From assembly GCF_035627495.1 (NCBI RefSeq), contig NZ_DASPLO010000158.1, positions 1 through 64,000 on the forward strand: 64,000 bases of DNA. The letters are read 5' to 3'. The position numbers and the translations under genes were made by a program. The first letter of the stretch is position 1; the number at the start of each line of letters is the position of its first letter. The stretch is from Methylocaldum sp035627495. GTDB lineage: Bacteria > Pseudomonadota > Gammaproteobacteria > Methylococcales > Methylococcaceae. Of this stretch, positions 33,584 to 42,952 are shown piece after piece. Below the pieces are notes generated by a model. It ran no database searches. It saw only the letters and a program-made list of their open reading frames with translations, and was not told the origin of the DNA.

Positions 33584-35881
33584 ATGGCAAAGCAGAATCT
33601 GGAAAGTGCGATCAACAGCTCATCGTTCCGTCTGAAAGAAATCGATGAAGGTGCGCTGCGCATCCGGCTGAAGGCTATGGCCCAATTCGTTCAGGAGGCG
33701 GCCAGTCTCGCGGAGATCTATCCGAAAATCGAACGGGAGATCCTGTTGCTGCTGCAGGCCGAGCGCATGACCATTTATCAGAGAAGCAAGGACGAGGACG
33801 AAATCGTGTCCCGCTTCAAGACCGGCACGGATGTGCGCGAGATCAGGGTGCCGCTGTGCGTCAGTTCGATCGCCGGTTACTGTGCGCTTATTCAGCAGCC
33901 CATTCTCATCAGCGACGTTTACGACGATGGGGCGCTTCGCGCGGTCAGCTCCCAACTGCGCTTCGATCGCACCTTTGATCAGCAAAGCGGCTTCAGGACT
34001 CGGTCCGTCATGGCGCTCCCGATCAAGGAAAACGACGGCGTCATGCTGGGCGTCATGCAACTGATCAATTGCTCGGATGGCAGCGCTTTTTCCGACCGCG
34101 AGTTACAAATCGGCGACTGGATAGCCAGGATCATCGCCGCCAAATTCCGTTCGGACTTGAAAGCGACCGATTCTCCCTATGCCTATCTGATTCAGAACAA
34201 AAAGATCACTCAGGAGCGTCTGGATCAGATCTTGGCGAGCGCCGCCGAACGGAAAATTCATCCGAGCCGGTTGCTGATCGAGCAGGGACATGCCACGCCC
34301 GAGGAAATCGGCCGTTCCCTCGAGGCGTTCTATCAAATCCGCTATCAGCCTTACGACCCGGTAGTTCGCCCTCCGGAGACATTGTTTACCCGCCTCAACA
34401 AGGCTTATCTAAAGCGCGAGCGTTGCGTGCCGCTCGAAGTGGCCGGCAACCGCGCCGTCGTCGCGATAGACGACCCGACCGACCGCCGCCGGATTCTCGA
34501 GGTTCAGCGGGCGCTCAAGTGCGAGCACATCGTATTGCGCGTCAGCTTGCCCGACGACATCCTGCGGTTCCTGGGCGAAGCGGATGCCGGTTTTTCCGCC
34601 GATATCAACACGCTGGTGGGCCAGCTCAACGCCGAAACCGAGCCCGATCCCGGCGAAGCGGTCGAGCGGGACGCGACGCTGGATGAAAACGCAGCGCCCA
34701 TCATCCAACTGGTCAATCGAATCATCGCCGACGCGGTGACCATGGGGGCGTCCGATATTCATATCGAGCCGGGCAAGGATCGCATGCCGACCCAAGTTCG
34801 GATGCGCATCGACGGGCTTTGCCGGGAGATCCTGCAAATTCCGGCCAGCCACGCCGCGGCGGTCATATCGCGCATCAAGATCATGTCCCGCCTCGATATT
34901 TCCGAGCGGCGCAAGCCCCAGGACGGCAAGTGCAAGCTGCGCTTCGGCGGCCGGAACATCGAACTGCGCGTCGCCACGATTCCGACCGTCAACGGCGAGG
35001 GCGCGGTCATGCGCGTCCTGGCGGCGGCCGGGGCGCTGCCGATGGAGAAGCTCAATCTGAACCCTGAGAACCTCGAAAACATCAAGCAGCTCGTGTCCCA
35101 TCCTCACGGCATCTTTCTCGTGGTGGGCCCCACCGGTTCGGGGAAGACCACGACCCTGCACGCCGTGCTGGGCCATCTCAACACGCCGGACCGCAAGATC
35201 TGGACCGCCGAGGACCCGGTGGAAATCACCCAGCCGGGGCTTCAGCAAGTGCAGGTCCAGCCCAAGATCGGCTTCGATTTCGCGGCGGCGATGCGGGCGT
35301 TTCTGCGCGCCGACCCGGACATCATCCTGATCGGCGAGATGCGCGACCGGGAGACCTCCCACATCGGGGTCGAGGCATCCCTGACCGGACATTTGGTGCT
35401 CTCCACGCTGCACACCAATTCGGCGCCGGAAACCGTCACCCGGTTGCTCGATCTGGGGCTCGATCCGCTCAACTTCGCCGACGCGCTGCTCGGCGTGCTC
35501 GCGCAGCGCTTGATGCGGACCCTGTGCCCGGACTGCAAGGAGTCTTATCAAGCCGAAACCCGCGAGATCGCGCAACTCCGCCATCTATACGGTGAAGAAG
35601 CGTTCGACACCGCCGGGTTGGGGGCGGGCGGTGTCACTCTTTATCGGGCCGTGGGGTGCGAACGCTGCGCGAATACCGGCTATCGCGGCCGCACCGGTAT
35701 CCACGAATTGCTGGCCGCGACGCCGACCATGCGGGCCCTGGTCTCCCGCAAAGCGACCGTCACCGAAATTCGGGAGTTGGCCATGACAGAAGGCATGAAG
35801 ACCCTGACTCAGGACGGCGTGCTCAAGATATTGAAAGGGCAAAGCGACCTGACCCAATTGATGCGCGTTACCGGGGGATGA
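33584..35881 (+). CDS. GAF-domain GspE/PilB-type secretion ATPase
   Basis: A 765-residue protein. Residues about 25-195 are a GAF domain, absent from standard GspE/PilB. Residues about 200-340 are the MshEN-like N-terminal domain, which binds c-di-GMP in some relatives. The ATPase at about 370-765 has Walker A GPTGSGKTTTL (Lys521), Walker B ILIGEMRDRET, the His box LSTLHTNSAPETVTRLLDLG and a zinc tetracysteine (CPDCKESY, CERCANTGY). It should power pilus or type II secretion assembly, but no pilin or other secretion gene is in this window. The GAF domain suggests direct small-molecule control. Confidence 0.9.
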   Translation: MAKQNLESAINSSSFRLKEIDEGALRIRLKAMAQFVQEAASLAEIYPKIEREILLLLQAERMTIYQRSKDEDEIVSRFKTGTDVREIRVPLCVSSIAGYCALIQQPILISDVYDDGALRAVSSQLRFDRTFDQQSGFRTRSVMALPIKENDGVMLGVMQLINCSDGSAFSDRELQIGDWIARIIAAKFRSDLKATDSPYAYLIQNKKITQERLDQILASAAERKIHPSRLLIEQGHATPEEIGRSLEAFYQIRYQPYDPVVRPPETLFTRLNKAYLKRERCVPLEVAGNRAVVAIDDPTDRRRILEVQRALKCEHIVLRVSLPDDILRFLGEADAGFSADINTLVGQLNAETEPDPGEAVERDATLDENAAPIIQLVNRIIADAVTMGASDIHIEPGKDRMPTQVRMRIDGLCREILQIPASHAAAVISRIKIMSRLDISERRKPQDGKCKLRFGGRNIELRVATIPTVNGEGAVMRVLAAAGALPMEKLNLNPENLENIKQLVSHPHGIFLVVGPTGSGKTTTLHAVLGHLNTPDRKIWTAEDPVEITQPGLQQVQVQPKIGFDFAAAMRAFLRADPDIILIGEMRDRETSHIGVEASLTGHLVLSTLHTNSAPETVTRLLDLGLDPLNFADALLGVLAQRLMRTLCPDCKESYQAETREIAQLRHLYGEEAFDTAGLGAGGVTLYRAVGCERCANTGYRGRTGIHELLAATPTMRALVSRKATVTEIRELAMTEGMKTLTQDGVLKILKGQSDLTQLMRVTGG

Positions 35882-35948
35882 GGTCGCTTGGAGCCCCGAT
35901 AAACGCAAATTGTTCCGTTCGGATTAATGCGGCGGGACGCGGTTAAGC

Positions 35949-38180
35949 GTGTTCGGGTTTCTTAAGCGATTCCGCCGCCGGTACTTGATCGCATTCCTTT
36001 ACGGGATCGCCGTAACGGTGATCTTTCTTTGGTTGCAGTACAGCCGTCTCGGACTGGTTGCCGAGTTGCGGCAACGCCTGGAACTGGTCGCCTATGATCT
36101 CCGCCTCGTCGCTGCCTTGACCGATCGAGCCGCCGACGACGTGCCCGTTTCCATCGTCGACATCGACGACACCAGCCTGCAGCGCGTGGGGCGCTGGCCG
36201 TGGCCCCGGGCTACCCTGGCCCAACTGGTGGACAGGCTGTTCGAGTCCGGCGTGGCGGTGGTCGCTTTCGATATGGTGTTCGCCGAACCGGAGGGGAATT
36301 CGCTGAAAGCCGCGCTGGATCGCGTCATCGAGGCGGACCCGCGACAGGCTCGAACCGTCGAGAAATTGCGGCCGCTGATTTCCGCTACGGACGGCGACCG
36401 GCTGCTGGCGGATCGTCTCCGGCAGCGGGATGTCGTGGTCGGCACCATTCTGCATCATCGCGACTTGCCCTCGGTCGGGCGCTTGCCGGCGCCATTGACT
36501 ACGGTAGCGCCGGAGAATGCGGCCGCTTTTCCCGAGATGCCGCGATTCACCGGCAATATCCCCGAAATCCAGGAGGCAGGCGTACCAGGCGGGTTTCTCA
36601 CGACGCAGCCCGATTCCGACGGGGTCATCCGACGGACGCCGTTGCTGCTGCGTCACGGCGACCGCCTGTACCCGTCTTTGGCGGTGCAGGCGGCGAGACT
36701 CTTGCTCTTGCTGGACGAGAGCGAAGTGGGCGTCGCGACGCAGCAGGTGGGCGGGCGGACCCTGCCCGATGCCCTGGTGCTGGGATCGGCGCGGATACCC
36801 CTCGATGCCGCGGGAAATCTCTTGGTGCCCTATTTCGGCGGCTACGCGAGCTTTCCCTATGTTTCAGCCGCCTCGGTGCTGAGCGGCGAGGCCTCACCGG
36901 AGCTATTGCGAAACCGGGTGGTCCTGATCGGCACCAGCGCGGCGGGGCTCGCCGATCTCAAAGCGACTCCGGTCAGCCAGACCTTGCCCGGCGTCGAAGT
37001 CCACGCCAATGTGATCGCGGGGATCGTAAAAAACCGTTTCCTGCAGGAACCGGTTTGGATGGACGGCGTGAATTTCCTGGTGCTGGCGCTGGCGGGGCTG
37101 ATTCTTTCGGCGACTTTGCCGGTGCTCAGCGCCTTGGGGGTGGTCGTCGCGACGCTGGTCGCCTTGATGCTCGCCGGTTCCGCGAACCTCTGGGCTTGGC
37201 ATCGGCACGGCTTGGCTCTGGGACTCGCCATGCCTAGCCTCGAGATTGTGTCCCTGGGTATCGTGAACCTTCTCTCCGGCTATCTTGCCGAGAGCCGCGC
37301 CCGCGATCGGCTCAAATCCATGTTCGGGCAGTATGTGCCGCCGGAGTTGGTGGAGCGGATGAACCGCAATCCGGAAAACTACAGCAACGACGGCGAGACC
37401 CGCGAATTGACCGTGCTGTTCGCCGACGTGAGGAATTTCACCACCATCTCCGAAAGCCTTACGGCGGCCGGCTTGAAGGATTTGCTGAACCGGTTTCTTA
37501 CCCCGATGACCGAAATCATCTTTCGCCACCGCGGCACGATCGACAAATATGTGGGCGACATGGTGATGGCGTTCTGGGGAGCGCCGGTGGAGGACTCCCG
37601 CCACGCCGTCCATGCCGTGGAAGCCGCCTTCGCGATGCTGGCGGCGGTGGAGCGCTTGAAACCCGAATTCCGGGCGCTGGGGCTGCCCGAGGTCAATATC
37701 GGCATCGGTCTCAACACCGGTTTGATGAGCGTGGGCGATATGGGGTCGGCTTTCCGCCGCGCCTATACGGTGCTCGGGGACTCGGTCAATCTGGCGTCGC
37801 GCCTTGAAGGGCTGACCAAATTTTACGGCGTATCGCTCGTGGTGGGCCCAAAAACCCGCGAGTCGGCGGACGGATTTCTTTATCGCCGGCTGGATTGGGT
37901 TCGGGTAAAGGGCAAGCGGACGGCCGTGGAAGTTTTCCAGCCGGTCTGCCGGAAGGAACGGGCCGATGCGGCGATACTGGAAGAACTGGAACGCCACGAA
38001 CGCGCATTCGCCCATTACCTCCGTCGGGAATGGGACGATGCCGCGCGGCTCTTCGAAGACCTCCAGCGCCGCTCGGCCTATCCCGATCTCTATGCCATGT
38101 ACCTGGCGCGAGTGGCGTCGCTTCGCGTCGTATCGCTTCCGGAAGACTGGGACGGCGTGTACGAACGCCGCCAAAAATAA
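35949..38180 (+). CDS. CHASE2-domain adenylate/guanylate cyclase
   Basis: A 743-residue class III cyclase starting at GTG. A membrane helix at about 12-32 is followed by a periplasmic CHASE2 sensor (about 40-330; VSIVDIDDTSL, GRWPWPRATLAQLV), three membrane helices at about 365-440, and a catalytic domain at about 475-655. Metal-binding Asp493 lies in LFADVRNFTTI, the second in DKYVGDMVMAFWG, and VLGDSVNLASRLEGL has the Asn/Arg of the transition-state site. The C-terminal about 85 residues are helical. It follows the GAF-ATPase by 67 bases on the same strand. Product (cAMP or cGMP) is not determined from sequence. Confidence 0.92.
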   Translation: MFGFLKRFRRRYLIAFLYGIAVTVIFLWLQYSRLGLVAELRQRLELVAYDLRLVAALTDRAADDVPVSIVDIDDTSLQRVGRWPWPRATLAQLVDRLFESGVAVVAFDMVFAEPEGNSLKAALDRVIEADPRQARTVEKLRPLISATDGDRLLADRLRQRDVVVGTILHHRDLPSVGRLPAPLTTVAPENAAAFPEMPRFTGNIPEIQEAGVPGGFLTTQPDSDGVIRRTPLLLRHGDRLYPSLAVQAARLLLLLDESEVGVATQQVGGRTLPDALVLGSARIPLDAAGNLLVPYFGGYASFPYVSAASVLSGEASPELLRNRVVLIGTSAAGLADLKATPVSQTLPGVEVHANVIAGIVKNRFLQEPVWMDGVNFLVLALAGLILSATLPVLSALGVVVATLVALMLAGSANLWAWHRHGLALGLAMPSLEIVSLGIVNLLSGYLAESRARDRLKSMFGQYVPPELVERMNRNPENYSNDGETRELTVLFADVRNFTTISESLTAAGLKDLLNRFLTPMTEIIFRHRGTIDKYVGDMVMAFWGAPVEDSRHAVHAVEAAFAMLAAVERLKPEFRALGLPEVNIGIGLNTGLMSVGDMGSAFRRAYTVLGDSVNLASRLEGLTKFYGVSLVVGPKTRESADGFLYRRLDWVRVKGKRTAVEVFQPVCRKERADAAILEELERHERAFAHYLRREWDDAARLFEDLQRRSAYPDLYAMYLARVASLRVVSLPEDWDGVYERRQK

Positions 38181-38200
38181 CCGGAACGCTTCTCAGAATC

Positions 38201-38331
38201 TGTTTGAAAACGTCGCGAGCCCGTTCAGGACAAGGCGCGAAAGGCTAAAAAACCGAAGTGTACACAGAGTACATGAGGATTTTGAGGCCTTGAGCAACGC
38301 CGTCATGGACGGGCGCAGCAGTTTTTCAACA
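38201..38331. repeat. 131-bp palindromic element between convergent genes
   Basis: The ends are imperfect inverted repeats: TGTTTGAAAACGTCGCGAGC at the left and, as reverse complement of the right, TGTTGAAAAACTGCTGCGCC. The middle holds GTGTACACAGAGTACA. It fills the gap between the cyclase and FecR-domain genes, so it may serve as a two-way terminator; it resembles short dispersed repeats seen in several gammaproteobacteria. Confidence 0.6.
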
Positions 38332-38336
38332 GCTTC

Positions 38337-40163
38337 TCAGCAATTTCCTCCGGGACATTGCACCAGGAAAACGCCCTCCACGTGCCGAGCCGGATTTCCG
38401 CTCTGCTCGAGGTCGAACAAGCCGCCCGCCGCCTGCGCCCGATCGCCTACCAATATGGTGCCGATGTCCGCATTCACTCCCGGTACACCGTTGACGGTGC
38501 TGACGGATGCGGTCGCGGGGGACTTGTCGATGTCGATGACCGGGCCGATGATTTTTCCGGCAAAACGCACATCCCAGGCGTCGGCGTTGTAGATTTGCAT
38601 GCGCCCGTTGGTGACTTCGCCGCTGCCGAAGTTCACGTCCATGCTGAACAGGAAGTTGGCCGGGTTCACCATGCCGCCGCTGCCGCCCCCTTGCGCCATC
38701 AGGACTTGGTTGTACGTCACCGTTCCGGTGAGATTCCGGATGGCTTCGATCGGGGTGGGGAGCGCGGTGATCCAAAACGCCGGACGGTATTCCTGTGCGA
38801 TCTTGGCCGGATCGTTGAGGTCGAACTGAATCTCGATCGGATTGACATTGCCATCCCAGACACCCCATTGCACCGGGTATTTATCGCTGGAATTAAGGCC
38901 GACGATTGCGGCTCCTCCGCGGCGGATGACTTCGACGATCGGCTCGGTCACGAAGCCGGGTTCGCCGGGGGCGAAACTGTTGTCGGCGAATATGGGATTG
39001 CCGTCGGCACCCGGAGTCGCGTAGCCGCCGCGGAACATGTCGAAACCCATGCCGCCGAATACGATTGCGCCGATCCGTGTCATGGCCAGCTTTTCCGCCT
39101 CGGTAAGCCTCGGGTCATTAGCCAGGGCGGGGGGCAAGGTGGCTAGGGATGCGATGGCGGGCGTTATGGCCTCGGTTACCGGATCCGGGGTCAGTTGCCG
39201 ATCCGATCCCGTGAAGCCGGCTATACCGGTAGTGGTGTTGGCGGGATCAGCCGAGGATAACGGATTGGTCCGCTGAGGAACGGGGCTCGAATCGCTATTG
39301 GCCACGAGTACCGTGGTGGGTTGGTCGGCCGGAGGTGGATCGGTCGATTCGCTGGCTAGCGGCTGGGTATCGCTGGTATCGCCACCGTCATCCTGATCGT
39401 CGCTTGTTTTTGCCTCGGTTTCGCCTTCTTCGACCGGCGCGGCGCGGCTTTGGCCTTTGGCGACCCGGTCGCTCTGGAATGCCGCCGGCGGTTCCAGCAG
39501 GCCCGCGGGCGCAACGTCGGGGCCGTTGACGCGGGCGAAATTGAATTCGCCGCCGGTCCCGAGGGATATCTCGCCGCCGCCGTTCCGGACGTCAATGCCC
39601 CCGTGCCACACGGCGACGCTCAAATCCCTGCCCATGACGGCGCCAAAGTGAGTGCCGCGGACGCCGATCGTCGCAACCGGGGTATTGAGGCGATGAGACG
39701 GGGGCGATTTCTGGGCGATGGCGCCGGTGATCACGCGCAGGCCGCCCTTGACCAGAGTGCTGACGCTCTTATCGGAACCGGCTCCTTGCTCTTCGAAACG
39801 GAATTCGTCCACTTTCAGTTCGGATTCGGCGGCCAACGCGACCAGCGCACCGTCCAGAAAGCGGACCTGGGCTTCCGATCCGGTTCCCGTACGCAGGGCT
39901 TCGCCCGTGTAGAATTCGGAGCGGCGCTGCAGTGCGCGCGGAGCCGAGCCCGGCTTGACCGCCTCCAGACTTCCCGAAACGAGAATCACCTTGCCGGCCG
40001 GTTGCGTGCCGGACGCCGGATCGGATCGGGCATCCCGCGGCTGAAGCAGCGCCAGAAACGCCAGAACGATTGTTGGGAGCAGCGTTCGGACATCCGGCGA
40101 GAGTACGGGCTTAGTCGAAGCGATAGCGTACGCCGAAGCGTGCCTGATTTCGATCATATTCAT
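38337..40163 (-). CDS. FecR-domain secreted protein
   Basis: A 608-residue protein with an N-terminal signal-like stretch (TIVLAFLALLQPRDARS at about 30-46). Residues about 56-165 are a FecR domain (GKVILVSGSLEAV, YTGEALRTGTGSEAQVRFLD, LNTPVATIGVRGTHFGAV). A Ser/Thr/Pro-rich linker at about 225-330 leads to a C-terminal beta-rich region (about 340-600) that I do not recognise. This layout is the FecR protein often found beside CHASE2 cyclases and outer-membrane proteins, not a sigma-factor regulator. The start overlaps the upstream barrel gene by 53 bases; no later plausible start is seen before the signal segment. Confidence 0.8.
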   Translation of the reverse strand: MNMIEIRHASAYAIASTKPVLSPDVRTLLPTIVLAFLALLQPRDARSDPASGTQPAGKVILVSGSLEAVKPGSAPRALQRRSEFYTGEALRTGTGSEAQVRFLDGALVALAAESELKVDEFRFEEQGAGSDKSVSTLVKGGLRVITGAIAQKSPPSHRLNTPVATIGVRGTHFGAVMGRDLSVAVWHGGIDVRNGGGEISLGTGGEFNFARVNGPDVAPAGLLEPPAAFQSDRVAKGQSRAAPVEEGETEAKTSDDQDDGGDTSDTQPLASESTDPPPADQPTTVLVANSDSSPVPQRTNPLSSADPANTTTGIAGFTGSDRQLTPDPVTEAITPAIASLATLPPALANDPRLTEAEKLAMTRIGAIVFGGMGFDMFRGGYATPGADGNPIFADNSFAPGEPGFVTEPIVEVIRRGGAAIVGLNSSDKYPVQWGVWDGNVNPIEIQFDLNDPAKIAQEYRPAFWITALPTPIEAIRNLTGTVTYNQVLMAQGGGSGGMVNPANFLFSMDVNFGSGEVTNGRMQIYNADAWDVRFAGKIIGPVIDIDKSPATASVSTVNGVPGVNADIGTILVGDRAQAAGGLFDLEQSGNPARHVEGVFLVQCPGGNC

Positions 40164-41415
40164 AAAGTTCCAGCGTCGAGTTGTTTTCCGCCATTTCCAC
40201 TTCGAGCCGCATGTCGAAGCTCTTGCTAATCAGCCAGTCCCAGCCCAGCAGGACCTGAACGTAGGTCTCCTCCCGGCGATCCACGAATACCGGATCGTCC
40301 GCATGATGCCGGGCAAATTGCCAGCCGGCGAAACTGTAGAAAATATGGCCGTCAACCGGCCTCCATTGCACCTCTCCCCGCACGCCGGCGTAGCCGCGGC
40401 CGAAATGCTCTCCTTCTTCGCGGACTTCGAACTCCTTTCCGAGGTAAGCGCTGAGCGAGGTGGTCAAACTGTCCTTCCACCACAAGCCGGTCAGGGTTTC
40501 GCCCACCAGCAGCAGATCGACATCCCGGATACCCTGTCCGTCATAGCGGATTACGCCGGTTTCGACGAACGTCGTGGCATTGTCGGATGCTCCGTCGAAG
40601 AAGTGGGTCCATTCGAACCCGGCCGTGCCCAGGGTGCGGAAATCTTCGGCGTTCAGAAACACCCGCTGGAATTGGACGGGAACGCGAAACCGGTCGCGCT
40701 CGCGCAGCCACATATATCCGCCGCCAGCTCCGACGGTGAGCGCATCCAGTTCGTTGGAATCGAAATTGTCGTGATCCCGCACGCCGGCCTGGAAGTACAC
40801 GCCTCGCTTTTTACTTAGCGCATGTTGCACCTGACCGCTGACGGCGACCTCGAAAAAGCCGTCCTCTTGCTGACGGCTCGAATCTCCGAGAAGCAGCACT
40901 CCAAGAGCCGGAATGGCGACGCTGGTAAGGTCGGTGGATGAGTTGATGTTGGTGTCGTAGCCGACCGAAAGCTCCGCAGCGCCGCTGAAGCGGGTCTGCT
41001 CGAACTGGCTGCGCCGATCGATTTCATCCAAAAACTGCTGGATGCGGGCGGCAACATTGGGCGGCGGCTTGCGGTCTTGTACAGCGTGAAACTGAGTGGC
41101 CGCTGATTGGTATTCGCCGAGCGCAAAGTAAGCGCGGCCCAATTCCAGCCGCGCGCGGTCATTCCAATCCTGCATCAGCAGGACGCGCTCCAGCGGAAAG
41201 ACCGCCAAGTCCGCCCGTCCCGTGGCCAGCGCCGCCAGGGCATAGCGAAAGTCGAAAACGGGATCGCCTTCCTCCTGAACCGCCCGGCACTTGGCCAGCT
41301 CGAACGCTTCCGCCCCTTTGCCCTGTTCGAGCAGCGCATCGATGTCGACGGAAGTATCCGCAGCCGCGGCCGGGATCAGCATGGCCAGAAATAAGCCCAG
41401 AAACTGTTTGTACAT
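40111..41415 (-). CDS. TPR-containing outer-membrane beta-barrel protein (DUF560/Slam-like)
   Basis: A 434-residue protein with signal peptide MYKQFLGLFLAMLIPAAAA; the ATG at 41415 is preferred over one 102 bases upstream for that reason. Residues about 20-140 are helical TPR-like repeats (RARLELGRAYFALGEYQSAA); the remainder is a beta-barrel with alternating aromatic strands ending in Asp-preceded Phe (ARFGVRYRFD), the usual outer-membrane terminus. The ELSVGYDTNINSS segment is typical of DUF560 proteins, which include Slam translocators. No lipoprotein client is adjacent, so a transport role is only possible. Confidence 0.8.
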   Translation of the reverse strand: MYKQFLGLFLAMLIPAAAADTSVDIDALLEQGKGAEAFELAKCRAVQEEGDPVFDFRYALAALATGRADLAVFPLERVLLMQDWNDRARLELGRAYFALGEYQSAATQFHAVQDRKPPPNVAARIQQFLDEIDRRSQFEQTRFSGAAELSVGYDTNINSSTDLTSVAIPALGVLLLGDSSRQQEDGFFEVAVSGQVQHALSKKRGVYFQAGVRDHDNFDSNELDALTVGAGGGYMWLRERDRFRVPVQFQRVFLNAEDFRTLGTAGFEWTHFFDGASDNATTFVETGVIRYDGQGIRDVDLLLVGETLTGLWWKDSLTTSLSAYLGKEFEVREEGEHFGRGYAGVRGEVQWRPVDGHIFYSFAGWQFARHHADDPVFVDRREETYVQVLLGWDWLISKSFDMRLEVEMAENNSTLELYEYDRNQARFGVRYRFD

Positions 41416-41639
41416 GGTGAGTAATGGTGATGAGGCGCCGGTGCCGGCGAAAACTTTTTTGGCTTTAAGCATAGAAGCGATACGGAAAACCCCCAAATTC
41501 CGTGACGCACTTCTCATTTTCAGATTCCGTCGGGGAAACGAACATGTCCGGGCCGGGTCAAACTGGCCGTTGACAATTACGTAGTCCTACGTGTGATATG
41601 TAGCTTTCGGCCCTTGCTCCTCCCCGTTCCGAGACACCC

Positions 41640-42830
41640 ATGACCGTAAAGCTGAAACCCGTGGTCCTATTGATATTGGCGGCAGTCCTAGTAGCAGGCT
41701 GCGCTACCCGGTCACCTGCCAAGCCGCCGAAAAAAATCGGCAAGGCCAATGTCGCTCATCCGGCCCGGTTGCCCCGGAACTCATCTGAACAGGCCGCGGC
41801 TGCGCCGCGCATGCCCGAATCGTCCTACCGTTCGGTCCGCAGCGGTTCATCGGGCGGCGGTTACTACAAGGTGTCCCAAATCACCGGCGATTACGCCGGC
41901 TACCCGGAGTTGCAACAGTTCATCGACCAAATGGTCAGCCGGCACGGGTTTTCCCGCGAGTATCTGAACGGCGTGTTTTCGCAAGCCAAGCGCAAGCAGT
42001 GGACGCTCGATTACCTGGGCAAAGAGTCCAGCGCCGCACAGCCGCGACCAGGCGCCTGGTCGCGTTATCGCGCCAAGTTTCTCACCGAGAAGCACATTTC
42101 CAGCGGAGTCGCCTTCTGGCGCCGCTATGCGTCGGAGTTGAAACGCGCCGGCGCGCTGTACGGCGTGCCGCCCGAGTACATCCTCGGGATCATGGGGGTG
42201 GAGACGATTTGTGGCGCCAATATCGGCAACCATCGGGTGATCGATGCGCTGACCACGCTGTCGTTCGACTATCCGCGCCGCGGCGAGTATTTCAAGACCG
42301 AGCTGGAGAAGTTCCTGCTGATGGCGCGGGACGAACGGGTCGATCCGTCCTATCCGGTGGGCTCCTATGCCGGCGCGATGGGCCTCGGCCAATTCATGCC
42401 GAGCAGTTTCCTGCAATGGGCGGTGGATTTCGATCACGACGGCCATCGCGATCTGTGGAACCCGGTGGACGCCATCGGCAGCATCGCCAATTATTTCGCG
42501 GCCCATGGCTGGCAGCCGGACGAGCCGGTGGTGACCGCGGCCCGGGGCAGTATCATGGCCAGAAATCTCGAATCCGGATTCGATACCCGCTATTCGCTGG
42601 CGGCTTTGACCAGCTACGGAATTCAACCCGTCGCCGCCTCGTTGGGCCGCGACTCCACGGTGCGTTTGCTCCGCCTCAGCGGCAATTCCGGCGACGAATA
42701 CTGGCTGGGCCATCAGAACTTTTACGTGATCACCCGCTACAACCACAGCACTCACTACGCCATGGCCGTGCATCAACTTGCGCAGGCGATCAAGCTGCGT
42801 TATTTCGAGAGTGTGGCTCTATTGCAGTAA
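41640..42830 (+). CDS. mltB: Membrane-bound lytic murein transglycosylase B
   Basis: A 396-residue lipoprotein (signal ending in LVAGCATR, lipobox cysteine at residue 21). The SLT_2/MltB domain covers about 80-390 with catalytic Glu188 (GIMGVETICGANIGNHRVID), SYAGAMGLGQFMPSSFLQWA and DLWNPVDAIGSIANYFAAHGW. It cleaves the glycan strands of peptidoglycan to 1,6-anhydro products at the inner face of the outer membrane. E. coli MltB is about 361 residues. A terminator shared with the convergent copper-protein gene follows. Confidence 0.93.
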   Translation: MTVKLKPVVLLILAAVLVAGCATRSPAKPPKKIGKANVAHPARLPRNSSEQAAAAPRMPESSYRSVRSGSSGGGYYKVSQITGDYAGYPELQQFIDQMVSRHGFSREYLNGVFSQAKRKQWTLDYLGKESSAAQPRPGAWSRYRAKFLTEKHISSGVAFWRRYASELKRAGALYGVPPEYILGIMGVETICGANIGNHRVIDALTTLSFDYPRRGEYFKTELEKFLLMARDERVDPSYPVGSYAGAMGLGQFMPSSFLQWAVDFDHDGHRDLWNPVDAIGSIANYFAAHGWQPDEPVVTAARGSIMARNLESGFDTRYSLAALTSYGIQPVAASLGRDSTVRLLRLSGNSGDEYWLGHQNFYVITRYNHSTHYAMAVHQLAQAIKLRYFESVALLQ

Positions 42831-42882
42831 TGGGGGCCGTGCCTTTGAGTCTCCTACCGCTCTTATGACGGTATTTGCCTAG

Positions 42883-42911
42883 AAAAAAGCCCGCACGAAG
42901 CGGGCTTTTTT
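42883..42911. terminator. Bidirectional terminator
   Basis: GCCCGC at 42889-42894 pairs with GCGGGC at 42900-42905; six A precede and six T follow, so it works on both strands. It separates the convergent mltB and copper-protein genes. Confidence 0.9.
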
Positions 42912-42952
42912 CGTCTGAGCCAATAGCGGCGCACGGCCTGAACGGGGGAGTG

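Noticed and set aside
34409..35584. 391-codon minus-strand open frame over the secretion ATPase
   Set aside because: Antisense shadow of a gene with Walker A and B motifs.
36903..38174. 423-codon minus-strand open frame over the cyclase gene
   Set aside because: Antisense shadow; the cyclase and CHASE2 motifs are on the plus strand.
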